DNA from: JACDAN01 sp963721345
Lineage (GTDB): Bacteria; Actinomycetota; Thermoleophilia; Gaiellales; Gaiellaceae
Assembly (NCBI GenBank): GCA_963721345.1
Contig: CAVRIT010000001.1
Location: 930,001 to 994,000, forward strand
Direction of reading: 5' to 3'
DNA length: 64,000 nt
In this document: positions 53,629-61,882 of the stretch, in pieces
Position numbering within the stretch: the first letter of the stretch is position 1
Layout of the letters: every line of letters begins with the position of its first letter
Position numbers and translations under genes: made by a program
The notes under the pieces: generated by a model
The model's database searches: none
What the model saw: only the letters and a program-made list of their open reading frames with translations
What the model was told of the DNA's origin: nothing

Positions 53629-54667
53629 GTGCGGGCGAGTCGCGTGATCACGGTCGTCGGCTGCCATGCGGGCGGCGAGATCGGCAATGTCGTCGTCGGC
53701 GGTGTCCTGCCGCCCCCCGGCGAGAGCGTGTTCGAGCAGATGCAGGCGCTCCGCGCGGACGACTCGCTGCGCCGGCTGCTCCTCCGTGAGCCGCGGGGCA
53801 GCGTCGCCTGCCACGCGAACCTCGTCGTCCCGTCGACCCGGCCGGACTGCGACGCCGGCTTCATCATCATGGAGCCGACCGAGTATCCGGCCATGTCCGG
53901 CTCGAACACGATCTGCACCACGACCGTGCTGCTCGAGACGGGGATGGTGCCGATGGAGGAGCCGGAGACGGTCGTGCGGCTCGAGGCGCCCGGCGGAGTC
54001 GTCGAGGCTCGCGCCGCCTGCCGCGACGGGCGCTGCGAGAGCGTCGAGCTGACGAACGTCCCGTCGTTCGCCGACCGGCTCGACGCGCCGCTCGAGGTCG
54101 AAGGGCGCGGCACGATCTCGGTGGACGTGGCCTACGGCGGCATGTGGTACGCGATCGCCGACGCGCAGGCGCTCGGGTTCTCGCTCGAGCCCGACGAGGC
54201 CCGCGACCTCTCGCTCGCAGGCGAGCGCATCCGCGCCGCGGCCCGCGAGCAGCTCCCCTGCGAGCACCCCGAGAACCCGGCGATCGCCGGCGTCAGCATC
54301 GTCCAGCTCGCCGAGCCCTGGCGCGGCGTCGGCGCGGTGACGCGGAACGCCGTCGTCGTCGCCCCCGGCCGGCTCGACCGCTCGGCGACGGGCACCGGCC
54401 TGTCGGCGCGGATGGCCGTCCTGCACGCGCGCGGCGAGATGCGCGTCGGCGACGGGATGACCCACGCGTCGGTGCTCGGCACGACGTTCGACGGCCGGAT
54501 CGTCGAGGAGACGACGCGTGGGCGACCGCGCGGCGATCGTCCCGGCGATCCGGGGCAGCGCCTGGATCACCGGCATCTCGCAGCTTGTCGTCGACCCTGA
54601 CGACCCGTTCCCGGAGGGCTACGTCCTTCCGGACACGTGGGGCGTCAGCGGGCTCGACGCGCAGTGA
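53629..54667 (+). CDS. Proline racemase-superfamily enzyme with Ser/Thr active-site residues, frameshifted
   Basis: ~345 aa. ITVVGCHAGGEIGNVVVGGV, DAGFIIMEPTEYPAMSGSNT, VDVAYGGMWYAIADAQAL and RNAVVVAPGRLDRSATGTGL are clear family blocks. In racemases both catalytic residues are Cys (MCGH and SPCGTG); trans-3-hydroxyproline dehydratases keep Cys then Thr. Here they are Ser90 (MSGSN) and Thr254 (SATGTG). A shift near 54518 breaks the C-terminus; corrected it reads VGDRAAIVPAIRGSAWITGI and ends GVSGLDAQ at 54667. A dehydratase-like role is more plausible than racemase. Confidence 0.85.
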
Positions 54668-55594
54668 TCAGGGTGCGAGTCGCGAGACAGTGCTCGCCAG
54701 AGAGTTCACGACCCAGACGGAGCCGCCTCCGAGCGCGATGCCACGTGGACGGCTTCCGGTCGCCCGCGTGCCGCTCAGCCGTCGGCGCCTGACGTCGTAC
54801 CTCGTGACCGAGCCACCCGCGTTGTTCGCGATCCAGACGGTGCGGCTGTTCGCTGCCACGCCCTCCGCGCAGGGGAATCCGGGGAGCCTGACCCTGCGGA
54901 CGACCCGGTTCTTGCGCGCGTCGATCTGGATCAGCCGGCCGCCGGAACATGCGCCGACCCAGACTGCGGACCCGGTGACGGCGATGCCCTGAGCACCCGA
55001 CCCGGTCGCGCCCAGCCGGATCGTCTTGACGACGCGATTGGTGCGGATGTCGATCCGCTGCACGGTTCCCCGGTCGTAGCTCGTGACCCACACCGAACCG
55101 GCGCCGACCGCGAGGTAGCGCGCCTCTTGGGCAACCCGGATCCGAGCGACGACGGCATTCGTCGCGGGATCGATCCGCGTAACGGCGCCCTCCTTGTGGG
55201 ACACCCAGACGGCGCCTGCGCCGAACGCCATGCCCTCCGGACCCTCCCGCTGGCCGACCGCGATGGTCGCGAGCACGCGGTTCGCAGCGGGGTCGACGCG
55301 GGTGACGGTCCCGCCGCGCCAGTCGGCCGTCCACACCGAGCCGGCCCCGAACGCGACGCCGATCGGCCCGACTCCTACGCCGATCTCCGCAGCGACGGCA
55401 TTCGTCGCGGGATCGATCCGGAAGAGCGAGTTTCGCTCGATGCTGGCGACCCAGACTGACCCCTCGCCGTACGCGACGCCGATCGGCTGGCCGGGGACCG
55501 AGATGCGTGCCACGACACGTGGCGGCGCTGCCGCGGCGAGGCCCGCCGTGACCAGGACCGCGACGGCGGCCGCTGTTGCGCGTAGGGTTACCAC
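54668..55594 (-). CDS. Secreted YVTN/Vgb-like beta-propeller protein
   Basis: 308 aa from GTG 55594, with signal peptide (TAAAVAVLVTAGLAAAA). Seven ~42-residue blades of the type PIGVAFGAGSVWTADWRGGT-VTRVDPAANRVLATI. Such propellers resemble streptogramin lyase (Vgb) folds but most act in binding. No catalytic His can be assigned. It diverges from the MarR gene; a duplicated operator lies over its start. Confidence 0.82.
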   Translation of the reverse strand: MVTLRATAAAVAVLVTAGLAAAAPPRVVARISVPGQPIGVAYGEGSVWVASIERNSLFRIDPATNAVAAEIGVGVGPIGVAFGAGSVWTADWRGGTVTRVDPAANRVLATIAVGQREGPEGMAFGAGAVWVSHKEGAVTRIDPATNAVVARIRVAQEARYLAVGAGSVWVTSYDRGTVQRIDIRTNRVVKTIRLGATGSGAQGIAVTGSAVWVGACSGGRLIQIDARKNRVVRRVRLPGFPCAEGVAANSRTVWIANNAGGSVTRYDVRRRRLSGTRATGSRPRGIALGGGSVWVVNSLASTVSRLAP

Positions 55595-55622
55595 AATGTT
55601 GCAGCACATTACCACAAGGTTG
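55588..55622. promoter_or_regulatory. Duplicated 14-bp operator in the MarR/propeller divergent promoter
   Basis: TTACCACAATGTTG (55588-55601) and TTACCACAAGGTTG (55609-55622) are direct repeats with a 21-bp period (two helical turns), 9 bp before the MarR start and over the start of the propeller gene. Likely binding sites for the adjacent MarR protein. Confidence 0.65.
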
Positions 55623-55631
55623 TTGTAGCTC

Positions 55632-56134
55632 GTGGCCGGCGAGCGCACGATCCTGCTCGACGTCTTCACCGCGAACCAGAAGCGGGAACGGCTGGTCGAG
55701 GCCGCGCTGGCCGGCACCAGACCTGCCGCCGGAGGACTATCCGTTCTACGTCTACGTCGGGAGCGAAGGGCACGATCACGCCGACGCACCTGGCGCGGGA
55801 GCTGGCGATGCCGCTGTCAACCGTGCTCTTCCGAACCCGGCGCCTCGAGCAGCGCGGCCACGCAGAGCGCATCCCGAATCCGGACGACGGCCGCTCCTAC
55901 CTGCTGCGGCTCACGCCCTCAGGGCAGCGCCTGCTCGCCCTGGCGCGCCCGCTCTTCCGCGCGCGGGCGCTCGCGGTCGAGGCGAGGCTCGGCGACGAAC
56001 GCGTCGCCCAGCTCCGCGAGAACCTCGAGGAGCTGGGCGAAACGATCGACCGGGAGCTGGCGACCGCTACCGGTGAGGCTCAGTCGTCGTCGTCGTCACC
56101 GCCGCGTGGCCGTCCGACGTCCGGCTTCGAGTAG
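55632..56134 (+). CDS. MarR-family transcription regulator, two frameshifts
   Basis: ~166 aa. GTG 55632 encodes MAGERTILLDVFTANQKRER. Shifts near 55715 and 55771 must be removed to read LPPEDYPFYVYVGSEG, then TITPTHLARELAMPLSTVLF (winged-helix recognition), RRLEQRGHAERIPNPDDGRS (wing) and a helical dimer tail. It probably represses its own gene and the divergent propeller gene through the repeats at 55588-55622. Its 3' end overlaps the opposite gene by 55 bp, adding a poly-Ser tail. Confidence 0.75.
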
Positions 56135-58419
56135 TTGCAGACCCCCGTCGGGAAGATCTGCTCGAGCCGCGCGACCTCGGCCGGGCTCGGGAGCCACGAG
56201 CCGTAGACGCCGCGCCGGATTGCCCGGTCGACCGACCGCAGGGCGCACTTGAAGACGCCGCCCTCGATCGGGCCGCCCGCGACGATCCGCGAGGTCGAGT
56301 AGATCGGGAACGCCTGCGTGCACGGCCCGTCAGGCCGCGAGTCGAGGATCCCCGCCCACGCGTCGTCGCCCGCGTACATCAGCGCGCCGTTCGTCGCGAA
56401 GCACGAGTCGACCGCGGCATCCGGCTTGTTCCGCACCACGCCGCGCCACGGGTGCATGCGGATGTTCGCCAGCCACTCGTCGATGACCTGGAACGCGAGC
56501 GGTGTGTGGTCGGACTGCGCCGTGCCGGGCCGCGCATCGGTGAACCAGATCACCTGGTTCCCGGCCCGCCCGTCGTGGTTCAGCATCCGCTTCCGCGACG
56601 CGAACGACTGGTGCGAGTTGTGCATGTCGAGCCGGTGCTCGAGGTAGTGGCGCCAGTCGATCACCGGGATGTCGATGTCACCGCGGAAGACGATGCCCGA
56701 GGTGTACGCGGCCCGCGCCGCGTCCATGTTCCCCTCGCGCCGCGGCGCCGGCGTGACGCCGCCGTCGGGACTGGCGCGCATGTTCCGCCTGCTCCACGGG
56801 TCGAACTGCGCGGGAATCGCACAGAGCGCGGCGATGAAGGGACATCCCTCCTGCACCATGTCTTTCGTTTCCTTCCAGCTACCGACGGTCGAGTTGAGCT
56901 TGAGGAACTCGTCGGGCGTGATCTTCCCGTCGGTCAATGCCTGGAGGCCGTACTGGACGCCGACGTTGTCCCACGGCGAGCGCGCATACCCGTCGGCACC
57001 GACCCCGTAGATGTTCCGGAGGTCGTCCCAGTGCGTCCACTTGACCGCCGCGAGCACTGCGGGGTCGTAGAACTCGGAGCCCGCGCCGGCGCTCCCGAAG
57101 AGCGGGTTAAGCGCGAGCGGCGTCAGACCGCGCCAGCCCGCCACGCACTCGCTCGAGCCAGGCGCGCCGCCGCGGTAGGGGTTCGGCCACGTCGCGCTGG
57201 CGTTGAGCCCTTCGAGCCAGGTCCGGTTCGGCCAGACCGCCCAGGCGGGGTTCGCCGCGCCGGTGACGTCCATGTAGTACTCGAGCAGCTCGCAGTCCCC
57301 GATGTGGATGGTCTGCGTGACCATGTCGGGGTACGAGTACTGCGGGATCGCCGCGTCGATGATCACGCCGGGATGCCGCTGGGCGTAGACGTACTGCTGG
57401 ATCGCGCCGCCCGAGCCGCCGACGCCCACCGTGTACGTGGGGACGCCGTAGCCCTCGACGAACCGCTCCTTCGTCATGATCGCCGTCTCGGCGCCGAGGA
57501 CGAGGTTGTAGTGCGTCGAGGTGCGTGTCCCGCTCGAGTGGACGATCGCGTAGCCCTGCGAGAGGCCGGTGTGGTACAGGTGGCTGCCGCCGCCGAGCGT
57601 GCCCTGGTTGTGGCCGATCGCCACGCCGCCGTCGAAGGTGTAGATCAGACGGCCGTTCCAGAGCGACGTGTTCGGCGGAGCGGCCGGATCGCCCGGCGGC
57701 GCCAGGATCGCGATCGAGTAGATGAAGCGGTTGATCGTGCCGCGCTCGCGGCGGACGACGTAGGGGACGGTCCGCCCGTCGAGCGTCGTCGCCATCGCGA
57801 CGTCGGCCGGAAGTGGGCCGGCGGGCAGTGGCCGGAACTGGCCGGCCGTGTTCCGGTACTGGTAGTCCACCACCGTGCTCGCGGAGCAGTCCTTGCTCCA
57901 GCCGATCAGCGGCGTGGCCGGGTTGCCCGGCGTTTCGAAGAGCCGCATTCCGATCCCCAGCTGGTTGTCCACCTGCGGGAAACCGAGGCCCTGCGTCTGT
58001 GTCTTGCAGACGAACGGCTGCTGCTGCGGGCCCGAGAAGATCGGGCCGGTGACCGGATTGTTCACCAGCTTCAGGCGCGCCTCGGCGTCGTCGTCCCAGC
58101 GGCCGGAGTACGCCCTCACGATGTTCGTGCCGAGGTGGAGGCCGGCCACGAGTCCGGTCATCGTCCCGGCGGACTCGTCGCGCGAAAACGCACCTGTCAC
58201 GTCGTGCCCGTTGACGCGGATCCGCGCCTTGCGCAACTCCCCGCGGCTGAGGCCGGACAGACGGACGAGCGCGTTTCCGCCGGTGACCATGGTCGGCGGG
58301 CTCGAGAGCGCGCTCAGGCGCCAATCGTCGTCGTCATCGTCGTGTGCCCATGCGACCGGTGCGGCGGCGAGCGCCAGCAGTCCGAGCACGAGCGTGGTCC
58401 AAACCAGGCTCTTCCTCAT
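56080..58419 (-). CDS. Large secreted DUF6351/tannase-like protein with Asp-rich ends
   Basis: 779 aa. The signal peptide (MRKSLVWTTLVLGLLALAAA) ends in AHDDDDDDDW-type acid runs right after cleavage; the C-terminus is again GGDDDDD. An N-terminal beta-sandwich (~40-120) precedes an alpha/beta-hydrolase-like region with nucleophile-type GVGGSGGAIQQYVY, ERFVEGYGVPTYTV, YPDMVTQTIHIGDCELLEYY and HTPLAFQVIDEWLANI. Tannase/feruloyl-esterase-like fold is likely; substrate unknown. The terminal Asp runs may bind Ca2+ or aid secretion. Confidence 0.8.
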   Translation of the reverse strand: MRKSLVWTTLVLGLLALAAAPVAWAHDDDDDDWRLSALSSPPTMVTGGNALVRLSGLSRGELRKARIRVNGHDVTGAFSRDESAGTMTGLVAGLHLGTNIVRAYSGRWDDDAEARLKLVNNPVTGPIFSGPQQQPFVCKTQTQGLGFPQVDNQLGIGMRLFETPGNPATPLIGWSKDCSASTVVDYQYRNTAGQFRPLPAGPLPADVAMATTLDGRTVPYVVRRERGTINRFIYSIAILAPPGDPAAPPNTSLWNGRLIYTFDGGVAIGHNQGTLGGGSHLYHTGLSQGYAIVHSSGTRTSTHYNLVLGAETAIMTKERFVEGYGVPTYTVGVGGSGGAIQQYVYAQRHPGVIIDAAIPQYSYPDMVTQTIHIGDCELLEYYMDVTGAANPAWAVWPNRTWLEGLNASATWPNPYRGGAPGSSECVAGWRGLTPLALNPLFGSAGAGSEFYDPAVLAAVKWTHWDDLRNIYGVGADGYARSPWDNVGVQYGLQALTDGKITPDEFLKLNSTVGSWKETKDMVQEGCPFIAALCAIPAQFDPWSRRNMRASPDGGVTPAPRREGNMDAARAAYTSGIVFRGDIDIPVIDWRHYLEHRLDMHNSHQSFASRKRMLNHDGRAGNQVIWFTDARPGTAQSDHTPLAFQVIDEWLANIRMHPWRGVVRNKPDAAVDSCFATNGALMYAGDDAWAGILDSRPDGPCTQAFPIYSTSRIVAGGPIEGGVFKCALRSVDRAIRRGVYGSWLPSPAEVARLEQIFPTGVCNYSKPDVGRPRGGDDDDD

Positions 58420-58481
58420 GATTTCTCCCCTTTTCTGAACGCTGCGCGGACTATCTCACGATTTCGTCGCGCGAGACGCGC

Positions 58482-58709
58482 TCAGCTCAGCCGCGCGGCG
58501 AGCACGGAGCAACCGGCGACGCCCGCGCACGAGATCGGGCGGACGACGAGCCAGGCCAGGAACACCGGAAACTGGAGCACGATCGCCAGCGGACCCGCCT
58601 GACCGAGCGTGCGGAAGTCGGACGCCAGGCGAGCGGCGACCACGCCGGTCGCGAGCGCAAGGAAGTAACAGGCTCGGTACGCGAGCCGATACGCCCTCGT
58701 CTGAACCAT
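58482..58709 (-). CDS. Small membrane protein
   Basis: ~75 aa, MVQTRAYRLAYRACYFLALA, then GPLAIVLQFPVFLAWLVV and GVAGCSVLAARLS: two to three hydrophobic helices with three Cys. Start ATG 58709 or 58715. Unrecognised and without a clear ribosome site; tentative gene. Confidence 0.4.
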   Translation of the reverse strand: MVQTRAYRLAYRACYFLALATGVVAARLASDFRTLGQAGPLAIVLQFPVFLAWLVVRPISCAGVAGCSVLAARLS

Positions 58710-58878
58710 GTTCACGACGATTGCCGTCGGCTCTTGCGCTCAAACCCGTTATCGCCCGATCGGACGAATTTGACGGCTCGATCGGCGGCGGTCGACTGTC
58801 CTCCACAAGCCGGCGCTCTCTTCGGGGCACGGCTGAATCTGCGCATTGCGAAAGACCATGCGCAACGCCGATGTGGCC

Positions 58879-59010
58879 ATGCCCGAGCCGATCGCACGCG
58901 CTGAGATCGTTGCCTTACTCTTCAATGTGAGCGACATCGTCTCGGCGCTGGAACGGATCGAGCAACTGCTGGAAAGGGATGATGGCGAAGAAGAAGCTGA
59001 CGAAGGCTGA
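58879..59010 (+). CDS. Tiny gene A, copy 1 (acidic-tailed helix protein)
   Basis: 43 aa from ATG 58879 (ATG 58858 is an alternative): MPEPIARAEIVALLFNVSDI, then a helix (SALERIEQLLERD) and the acidic tail DGEEEADEG. Its last 29 bp overlap gene B in another frame. A paralogous pair lies at 59617-59866 with the core ALLFNVSDI, RIEQLL and DDGEEE kept. Conservation of both proteins across the two copies supports real coding. Function unknown; short coiled-coil-like helix. Confidence 0.6.
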   Translation: MPEPIARAEIVALLFNVSDIVSALERIEQLLERDDGEEEADEG

Positions 59011-59122
59011 GCGAGCCGAGTGGGAAGCGCAGCGAGAGCGGATGCGAGCGAACGCTGAGCGGACGCGTGAGCTCGCCGAGCGCGCGCAGGCACGACTCGA
59101 TGCCGAGCGCCCCCGCGGCTAG
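58982..59122 (+). CDS. Tiny gene B, copy 1 (basic helix protein)
   Basis: 46 aa, MAKKKLTKAERAEWEAQRER then NAERTRELAERAQARLDAER and PRG: a basic start followed by one long charged helix. It overlaps gene A by 29 bp; the overlap encodes the acidic end of A and the basic start of B in two frames. Copy 2 at 59723-59866 keeps LTKAE, ANAERTRELAERAQ and RLDAER. Unknown function. Confidence 0.6.
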   Translation: MAKKKLTKAERAEWEAQRERMRANAERTRELAERAQARLDAERPRG

Positions 59123-59134
59123 CGCCAGCCGCCG

Positions 59135-59506
59135 CTAGCGCTCGATCAGCTCGACGCGATAACCGTCCGGGTCGCGGACGAAGCAGATCCGGGAGCCGCC
59201 CTCGCGCACCTGGTACGGCGGGCGCTCGGGCTCGATGCCCTGCGTGGCGAGCTCGGCGAGCGATCCGTCCAGGTCGTCCACCGTCAGCGCGATGTGGCCG
59301 TACCCCGTGCCGAGCTCGTACGAGTCGACGCCGAAGTTGTGCGTCAGCTCGAGCTCGGGAGAGTCCTTGCCGGGCACGCCGAGGAAGTAGTTCACCGCCT
59401 CGTCGCGGATCGGCAGCTCGCGACGTCGCTCGAGCCCGAGCGCCTCGTAGAAGGCGATCGAGCGCTCGGGATCGGTGACGCGATAGCAGGTGTGGATCAG
59501 CTCCAT
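59135..59506 (-). CDS. Lactoylglutathione lyase-like VOC protein (glyoxalase I)
   Basis: 123 aa, two beta-alpha-beta-beta-beta modules. Metal ligands expected: His5 (MELIHTCYRV), Glu in PELELTHNFG, His in YGHIALTVDD, Glu in YRVELIE; all four present. FYEALGLERRRELP is the GloA-type block. It would detoxify methylglyoxal with a thiol cofactor (mycothiol-type if actinobacterial). It lies between the two copies of the tiny A/B gene pair and points the opposite way. Confidence 0.9.
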   Translation of the reverse strand: MELIHTCYRVTDPERSIAFYEALGLERRRELPIRDEAVNYFLGVPGKDSPELELTHNFGVDSYELGTGYGHIALTVDDLDGSLAELATQGIEPERPPYQVREGGSRICFVRDPDGYRVELIER

Positions 59507-59616
59507 GGCTCGATCCTACGCGGAGTGTGAGAGCGCGAGGATTGGGTTCGCGGCGATTCGGACGCGCCTCGAAGTGCGACTTCCGCGAACACGCGCTGCC
59601 CTTGAGAATTCGCGCT

Positions 59617-59754
59617 GTGGCGAATCCCGTGATCGAGCGCGACGAAGTCGTTGCTCTACTCTTCAACGTGAGCGACATCGCAAGATCGCTCGCACGAATC
59701 GAGCAACTGCTGAAGGAAGACGATGGCGAAGAGGAAGAAGCTGACGAAGGCTGA
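59617..59754 (+). CDS. Tiny gene A, copy 2
   Basis: 45 aa from GTG 59617: MANPVIERDEVVALLFNVSD then SLARIEQLLKE and DDGEEEEADEG. It aligns end to end with copy 1 (58879-59010), with one extra Glu. TTG 59602 is an alternative start. It overlaps gene B copy 2 by 32 bp. Confidence 0.6.
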   Translation: MANPVIERDEVVALLFNVSDIARSLARIEQLLKEDDGEEEEADEG

Positions 59755-59866
59755 AAGCGCGCGGATGGAGGCCGAGCGGCAGCAGATGCTCGCGAACGCC
59801 GAGCGGACGCGTGAGCTCGCCGAACGCGCACAGGGACGGCTCGATGCCGAGCGCTCGCGCGGCTAG
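59723..59866 (+). CDS. Tiny gene B, copy 2
   Basis: 47 aa: MAKRKKLTKAESARMEAERQ, NAERTRELAERAQGRLDAER, then SRG. It matches copy 1 over its length with one inserted Lys, mirroring the inserted Glu in gene A from the same 3-bp change in the overlap. The following gene is clpS, 86 bp downstream. Confidence 0.6.
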   Translation: MAKRKKLTKAESARMEAERQQMLANAERTRELAERAQGRLDAERSRG

Positions 59867-59951
59867 CCTCCGCCGCCGCTAGGTCTGTCAAGAGCAGCCT
59901 GAGATCGACGTGAACGTTCGGAAGAATCGTCCGAGCGGCCACAATCCGTGG

Positions 59952-60254
59952 ATGAGCACGACTACCCTCGCTCCAGCGCCGGTCGAAGTCGAGCAGCCGG
60001 ACACCCACGAGGACGCCGACCACGATCGCCCGTGGGTCGTGATCGTCTGGAACGACCCGATCAACCTGATGTCGTACGTGGCGCTCGTCTTCCAGAAGCT
60101 GTTCGGCTACACCGAGACGCACGCGTCACGCCTGATGCTCCAGGTGCACCACGAGGGGAAGGCGGTCGTGTCGAGCGGCAACCGCGAGAAGGCGGAGCTC
60201 GACGTTTCCCGGCTCCACGCCTACGGGTTGTGGGCGACGATGCAGCGGGACTGA
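59952..60254 (+). CDS. clpS: ATP-dependent Clp protease adaptor
   Basis: 100 aa from ATG 59952 (upstream GTG 59910 possible). A short flexible N-tail precedes the ClpS core: WVVIVWNDPINLMSYVALVF, QKLFGYTETHASRLMLQVHH and KAELDVSRLHAYGLWATMQ. The N-degron pocket residues (WNDP, M-S-Y-V, H in VHH) are kept. It hands N-end-rule substrates to ClpAP/ClpCP. Followed one base after its stop by DUF2017, the usual partner. Confidence 0.95.
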   Translation: MSTTTLAPAPVEVEQPDTHEDADHDRPWVVIVWNDPINLMSYVALVFQKLFGYTETHASRLMLQVHHEGKAVVSSGNREKAELDVSRLHAYGLWATMQRD

Positions 60255-60255
60255 C

Positions 60256-60714
60256 GTGCTCGCCGGCCGCATCCACCGGACGCTCCGCGGCGAGATCCGG
60301 CTGCACCTGCCCGAGCAGGAGCAGGAGCTGCTCCGAGAGCTCGCGGCGCACACTCGCGAGCTCCTCCGCGACGACGACGATCCGGCGCTCAGGCGCCTCC
60401 GCCCCTCGGCGTACGACGATCCGGAGCTGGAACGCGAGTACCGCGAGCTGACCGGCCGCCAGCTGGCCGATGGGCGCGACCGGGCGCTTGCCGTCGTCGA
60501 GCAGACGGTCGACGGCGACGTCCTCTCCCAGGACGAAGCGGACGCCTGGCTCCGCGGCCTGAACGACGTGCGGCTCGTCCTCGGCACACGGCTCGACGTG
60601 ACCGAGGACCTGGACTGGGACGCGCTGACCGAGGACGACCCGCGCCTGCCCGAGCTTGCGGTGTACTCGTACGTCTCCTGGATCCAGGAGCAGCTCGTGG
60701 CTGCTGTCGCCTAG
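60256..60714 (+). CDS. DUF2017 protein
   Basis: 152 aa, GTG start, next to clpS as in most actinobacteria. LHLPEQEQELLRELAAHTRE, DPALRRLRPSAYDDPELERE, YRELTGRQLADGRDRAL and DAWLRGLNDVRLVLGTRLDV are typical. Role unknown, probably linked to ClpS-mediated proteolysis by neighbourhood. It converges with the next gene with a 4-bp overlap. Confidence 0.9.
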   Translation: MLAGRIHRTLRGEIRLHLPEQEQELLRELAAHTRELLRDDDDPALRRLRPSAYDDPELEREYRELTGRQLADGRDRALAVVEQTVDGDVLSQDEADAWLRGLNDVRLVLGTRLDVTEDLDWDALTEDDPRLPELAVYSYVSWIQEQLVAAVA

Positions 60715-61382
60715 AGCCTCCGGAAGGTCAGCGTCCAGCGGACGGTCGACCGGCGCGAGATCTTCCCACCGAGCGGGTCGCCGATCAGCGCGGTCGTCGT
60801 CGAGGAGCCGCGCGCGAGGACGCGGCGGGCGCGGCCGTTGAGGAGCGCCGCCTCGTCCACTCGTCCCAGCGCGTGATCAAGCCACCCGCCGGCGACGAGG
60901 CGATCAAGCCCACAGGCGCCCACCTGCTCGGTCTGTGGTGACGCTGCGAACGCGATCCGGTTGCGACTGGGGCGCCTGAATGCCGTCCTCAGCCGCCGTG
61001 CGGCCAGGCGCTCGGCGCGGCAATCGGCGTGCTTGCGCACGACGGGCGCGGCGCGGCAGACCCTCTTCTCGTCGTAGCTTCCCTTCCCAGCCGTGCCGGT
61101 GAGGCGAACGGCGAGACGGGACGGGCGGTACACGACGCGCTTGCCCGAACGACTGACCGCGATCGTGACCGGGCGAAGCGTCTTGGCGACCAGCGAGCGA
61201 CGCCCCGTTCCCTCGCGTTGAACGCGGCATTCCTCGCCCGCCTGGCGCGTCTGGTCGTAGCTCACCGCGTCGACGATCGTGCCGTTGAGCGTGACCGAGT
61301 AGCGGACGGAGGGGCTCGCAGCGCCCGCCGCGAGCGGCGCGGCGAGCACGAGGGCAGCCGAGAGCAGAACCCCGAGCGTCAC
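60711..61382 (-). CDS. Exported protein of unknown function
   Basis: 223 aa from GTG 61382 (overlaps the acetyltransferase stop). Signal peptide MTLGVLLSAALVLAAPLAAG, then a beta-rich, Arg-rich body (SVRYSVTLNGTIVDAVSYDQ, KRVVYRPSRLAVRLTGTAGK) with five Cys that may pair. No known domain. It resembles other short secreted proteins of this lineage in composition only. Confidence 0.65.
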   Translation of the reverse strand: MTLGVLLSAALVLAAPLAAGAASPSVRYSVTLNGTIVDAVSYDQTRQAGEECRVQREGTGRRSLVAKTLRPVTIAVSRSGKRVVYRPSRLAVRLTGTAGKGSYDEKRVCRAAPVVRKHADCRAERLAARRLRTAFRRPSRNRIAFAASPQTEQVGACGLDRLVAGGWLDHALGRVDEAALLNGRARRVLARGSSTTTALIGDPLGGKISRRSTVRWTLTFRRL

Positions 61383-61882
61383 GCCTCGAGATCGTCGCTG
61401 ATCAGCCCGAATAGCACCCCGTCGACCCAAACCCCATGCCGATGATACGCCTTTCTCTTCACGCCTTCACGCACGAATCCGGCGCGCTCTGCGTGCCGGA
61501 TCGCCCGTTCGTTGAAGCCGTAGCACTCGAGCTCGAGCCGGTGGAAGCCCAGGTCGAGGATCAGGTGCCGCTGGAACATGCGCGCGGCCTCGTCCGCGAT
61601 GCGCCGTCCACGAAAGTCGCGATGGACGGCGAGGCCGCCGAGCCGGGCGATCCGGCTGCGCCGGTTGGCCAGCGAGAACGTCATCGTGCCCGCGCGCCCT
61701 TCGGGAACCTCGATCACGAAGACGCCTTTCTCGTCCGGCGTCCGCTCCGACTCGCGAATCTCCTCGAGCACGCTCTCGCGGTCGCGGGGCTTCGAGGCGG
61801 CGAGGAAGGGCTCGACGTCCTCTTCGTTCAGCAGCGAGACGATGAAGTCGAGATCGTCCTCCGTCGCGCGCCGGATCTTCAA
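61379..61882 (-). CDS. GNAT-family N-acetyltransferase
   Basis: 167 aa from TTG 61882 in a TTGA overlap with the DMT exporter stop. LKIRRATEDDLDFIVSLLNE, ARLGGLAVHRDFRGRRIADE (acetyl-CoA motif), HRLELECYGFNERAIRHAER, AGFVREGVKRKAYHRHGVWV-DGVLFGLI. The last block is like RimJ/RimL and SpeG. Substrate unknown. Confidence 0.85.
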   Translation of the reverse strand: MKIRRATEDDLDFIVSLLNEEDVEPFLAASKPRDRESVLEEIRESERTPDEKGVFVIEVPEGRAGTMTFSLANRRSRIARLGGLAVHRDFRGRRIADEAARMFQRHLILDLGFHRLELECYGFNERAIRHAERAGFVREGVKRKAYHRHGVWVDGVLFGLISDDLEA

